Assembly: GCA_030837445.1 (NCBI GenBank)
Contig: JAUPKM010000219.1
Coordinates: forward strand, 1-8,699
DNA length: 8,699 bases
Direction: 5' to 3'
Source: Actinomycetota bacterium
GTDB taxonomy: Bacteria; Actinomycetota; Actinomycetes; S36-B12; UBA10799
The notes beneath the pieces are model-generated. The model did not search any database. It was not told where the DNA came from and saw only the letters and a program-made list of their open reading frames with translations. Below, piece after piece: positions 7,087 to 8,699 of this stretch. The position numbers were made by a program, and so were the translations under genes. The first letter of the stretch is position 1. Each line of letters starts with the position of its first letter.

Positions 7087-7298
7087 CTCACGCCTGCAGG
7101 TGCGCCACTAGCGGGTTGACCGCGGCAACCTGACCTTCCCCCGCGGGGTGGCGTCGGGACCGGCCATCAGCTGCAGCGTGTTCGTCAGCACGCTCGCCGG
7201 TTGGCGATCCATCGTGCCTCCCGGCGAGTGTTCCCGGTGGGACGGCGGTACCGTCAGCATCCCAGGTGAATGGAAGATTAACGGAAGATGGCGTAACG
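7087..7298. other. intergenic region upstream of the SulP gene
   Basis: About 210 bases with no clearly supported gene. After the operon stop there is a weak hairpin, GGGTTG (7113-7118) with CAACCT (7126-7131), and no following T-run, so an operon terminator is not convincing. On the minus strand, 7212-7108 encodes a possible 34-residue peptide (MDRQPASVLTNTLQL...) with GGGAGG four bases before its ATG. A second minus-strand frame is also open to a TGA at 7088-7090. The 3' part is less GC-rich and contains two direct repeats, GGAAGAT at 7272-7278 and 7283-7289, spaced 11 bp. A small inverted repeat GACGG/CCGTC lies at 7241-7255. The SulP promoter must lie here or further upstream, but no convincing -10 was found. 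Confidence 0.5.
7272..7289. repeat. 11-bp-spaced direct repeat GGAAGAT before the SulP start
   Basis: GGAAGAT occurs at 7272-7278 and again at 7283-7289, exactly 11 bp apart. The preceding 11-bp unit reads ATTCACC on the minus strand (7265-7271), one mismatch from the GTTCACC core of actinobacterial PHO boxes. An 11-bp period suits tandem OmpR/PhoB-family regulator binding. The downstream copy also overlaps the likely Shine-Dalgarno (GGAAG, 7283-7287), so it may simply be a ribosome site with a chance duplicate. Confidence 0.35.
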
Positions 7299-8699
7299 AT
7301 GGATGCAGGTACCCGGTCGGTGGGCGGCTGGGCGCGCCACGTACCGGCCGTCCGTTGGCTCCCGAGGTATCGACGCCGATACCTCGCCGGGGATCTGCTG
7401 GCCGGTCTGGTGGTGGCAGCCCTGGCGATTCCGCAGTCGCTCGGCTACGCGACTATCGCGGGCGTGCCGGTGCTGGTCGGCCTGTACGCAATCCCGCTGG
7501 CGCTGGTGGCATATGCGGTGCTCGGCTCGTCGCCCCACTTGGTGGTTGGACCTGTCTCCACCGTCTCGGTACTGTCGGGATCGCTGGTCAACGACATGGC
7601 CCACGGTGACCCCGCCCAGGCGATCGCGCTTACCTCGGCGCTGGCGATCGGCGCTGGACTGGGCCTGCTGATCGGTGGGCTGGCGAAATTGGGGTGGGCG
7701 GCAGAGTTCCTCTCGCGACCGATCGTGACCGGTTTCGTCTTCGGCCTTGTGCTGCTGATCGTGCTGGGGGAGATTCCCAGCCTGTTCGGGCTGCCACCTG
7801 TCACCGGCGATGTGTTCGCCCGGTCACTTCAGATCATCAAGGACCTCAGTCAATTCACCCCATTGACGGCCGCCGTGGGAGTCACGGCGCTGGTGATCCT
7901 ATTCCTTGGCGCAAAACTGGCCCCGCGAGTCCCGTGGGGACTGGTGGTGTTGATCGTGGCCATCGCGATGTCCTCGTGGCTCGACCTGTCCGACCTGGGC
8001 GTCACCACCGTAGGGACAGTGCCGCTGGGCCTGCCACCGCTGGGTCTGCCCGATATCCCGGCCTCCGATATCCCTCCGGTGATCCTGGGTGGGCTGTCGC
8101 TGGCGATGGTGGGTTTGGCCGAGGGGTTGAGTGCGGCGCGATTGTTCGCGGCCCGGGAGGGCTACACAATCGATACCAATCAGGAACTCATCGCCGCCGG
8201 AGCGGCCAACCTCGGGGCCGGCTTCTCCGGTGGCCTGGGGGTGGCCGGGTCGCTGTCGAAGACGGCCGCCTCGCTGCGCTCCGGCGGGCGGACGCAGATC
8301 ACCGGGATAGTGGCCGCGGCCCTCGTGCTGGTGACATTGGTCGCCTTCGCCGAATTGCTCGCGCCGCTGCCGAAGGCGGTGCTCTCGGCGATTGTCATCC
8401 AGGCAGTCTGGGGCCTGATGGACGTCAATGCGCTGCGCCGCTACAAGTCCATCCGACGCAACGACTTCACCTCGGCGCTGGCCGCGATGTTCGGGGTGTT
8501 GGTCTTCGGTCCGCTCTATGGCCTGCTGTTCGCCGTCGGACTGGCAGTGCTCGGCCTTGTCTATCGGTCCAGCCGGATCGAGCTGGACATCATGGGCAAG
8601 GTGCCAGACGAGAAGGCCGCCTGGGGCAGTATCGAAAACCACCCGGAGCGCAAGACCTACGACGGCGTGATGGTCATCCGGCTCGACGCTCCGCTGTTC
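7299..8699 (+). CDS. SulP-family anion (sulfate/bicarbonate-type) transporter, 3' partial
   Basis: Integral membrane anion transporter of the SulP/SLC26 family. The frame runs from ATG 7299 to the window end with no stop, giving 467 residues. A short cytoplasmic N-terminus with WLPRY (20-24) leads into the family signature: GDLLAGLVVAALAIPQSLGYA (residues 31-51), IAGVPVLVGLYA (53-64), then GSSPHLVVGPVS (76-87). Many hydrophobic segments follow up to about residue 430. A conserved stretch near nt 8220-8310 (GFSGGLGVAGSLSKTAAS, then TQITGIV) is typical of the family. The last ~15 visible residues (YDGVMVIRLDAPLF) are the first strand of a C-terminal STAS domain, cut by the window edge. The substrate is not readable: sulfate, bicarbonate or a dicarboxylate are all possible. 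The start is supported by GGAAG at 7283-7287, 11 bases upstream. The frame is open further upstream, but no start there has a better ribosome site. The overlapping ATG at 7303 is in the wrong frame. Confidence 0.9.
   Translation, partial: MDAGTRSVGGWARHVPAVRWLPRYRRRYLAGDLLAGLVVAALAIPQSLGYATIAGVPVLVGLYAIPLALVAYAVLGSSPHLVVGPVSTVSVLSGSLVNDMAHGDPAQAIALTSALAIGAGLGLLIGGLAKLGWAAEFLSRPIVTGFVFGLVLLIVLGEIPSLFGLPPVTGDVFARSLQIIKDLSQFTPLTAAVGVTALVILFLGAKLAPRVPWGLVVLIVAIAMSSWLDLSDLGVTTVGTVPLGLPPLGLPDIPASDIPPVILGGLSLAMVGLAEGLSAARLFAAREGYTIDTNQELIAAGAANLGAGFSGGLGVAGSLSKTAASLRSGGRTQITGIVAAALVLVTLVAFAELLAPLPKAVLSAIVIQAVWGLMDVNALRRYKSIRRNDFTSALAAMFGVLVFGPLYGLLFAVGLAVLGLVYRSSRIELDIMGKVPDEKAAWGSIENHPERKTYDGVMVIRLDAPLF

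Noticed and set aside
7113..7131. Hairpin GGGTTG/CAACCT as the operon terminator
   Set aside because: Only six pairs, one of them a wobble, and it is followed by a C-rich tract with no T-run.
7303..7671. ATG at 7303 starting a separate 122-codon plus-strand gene
   Set aside because: Trp/Arg/Ser-rich translation in a frame overlapping SulP. The ATG at 7299 opens the real SulP frame.
7899..8642. Minus-strand open frame of 247 codons antisense to the SulP gene
   Set aside because: Gln/His/Arg-rich low-complexity translation, opposite a gene with clear SulP motifs.

Overview
The window is high-GC DNA with actinobacterial traits: G/C-rich third codon positions, GTG starts, overlapping genes and a TAGGTT-type -10 box. 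The phosphofructokinase has the pyrophosphate-dependent signature (GGDD plus PKTIDND) and, as far as I can recall the sequence, closely resembles the roughly 404-residue enzyme of Propionibacterium freudenreichii. A member of or near the Propionibacteriaceae is therefore my best guess. No tRNA, rRNA, CRISPR array, insertion sequence or phage gene was seen, so this looks like ordinary chromosomal metabolic DNA.

Layout: (1) nt 1-1007, plus strand, the 3' end of a large surface or secreted-type protein with beta-sandwich modules. (2) nt 1042-1087, a perfect 16-bp inverted repeat that can serve as a bidirectional terminator between convergent genes. (3) nt 1105-2325, minus strand, PPi-dependent phosphofructokinase, possibly read from a leaderless promoter. 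(4) nt 2339-2515, a divergent intergenic region. (5) nt 2516-7086, plus strand, a tightly coupled four-gene operon. It holds the gamma, alpha and beta subunits of a pyruvate:ferredoxin-type 2-oxoacid oxidoreductase, then a GltD-like FAD/NAD(P) flavoprotein with a two-[4Fe-4S] ferredoxin domain fused to its C-terminus. (6) nt 7087-7298, a spacer with 11-bp-spaced direct repeats and a weak minus-strand micro-ORF. (7) nt 7299-8699, plus strand, a SulP-family anion transporter that runs off the window just as its STAS domain begins.

How the genes fit together: the operon lacks a separate delta (ferredoxin) gene. The C-terminal ferredoxin domain of the flavoprotein can replace it and pass electrons from the thiamine-diphosphate core to FAD and NAD(P). 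The predicted product is a soluble, CoA-acylating 2-oxoacid:NAD(P)+ oxidoreductase, probably acting on pyruvate. The divergent PPi-phosphofructokinase suggests a locus for sugar-to-acetyl-CoA flux, with PPi instead of ATP at the phosphofructokinase step and conserved low-potential electrons at the pyruvate step. The flanking surface protein and SulP transporter show no evident link to this pathway.
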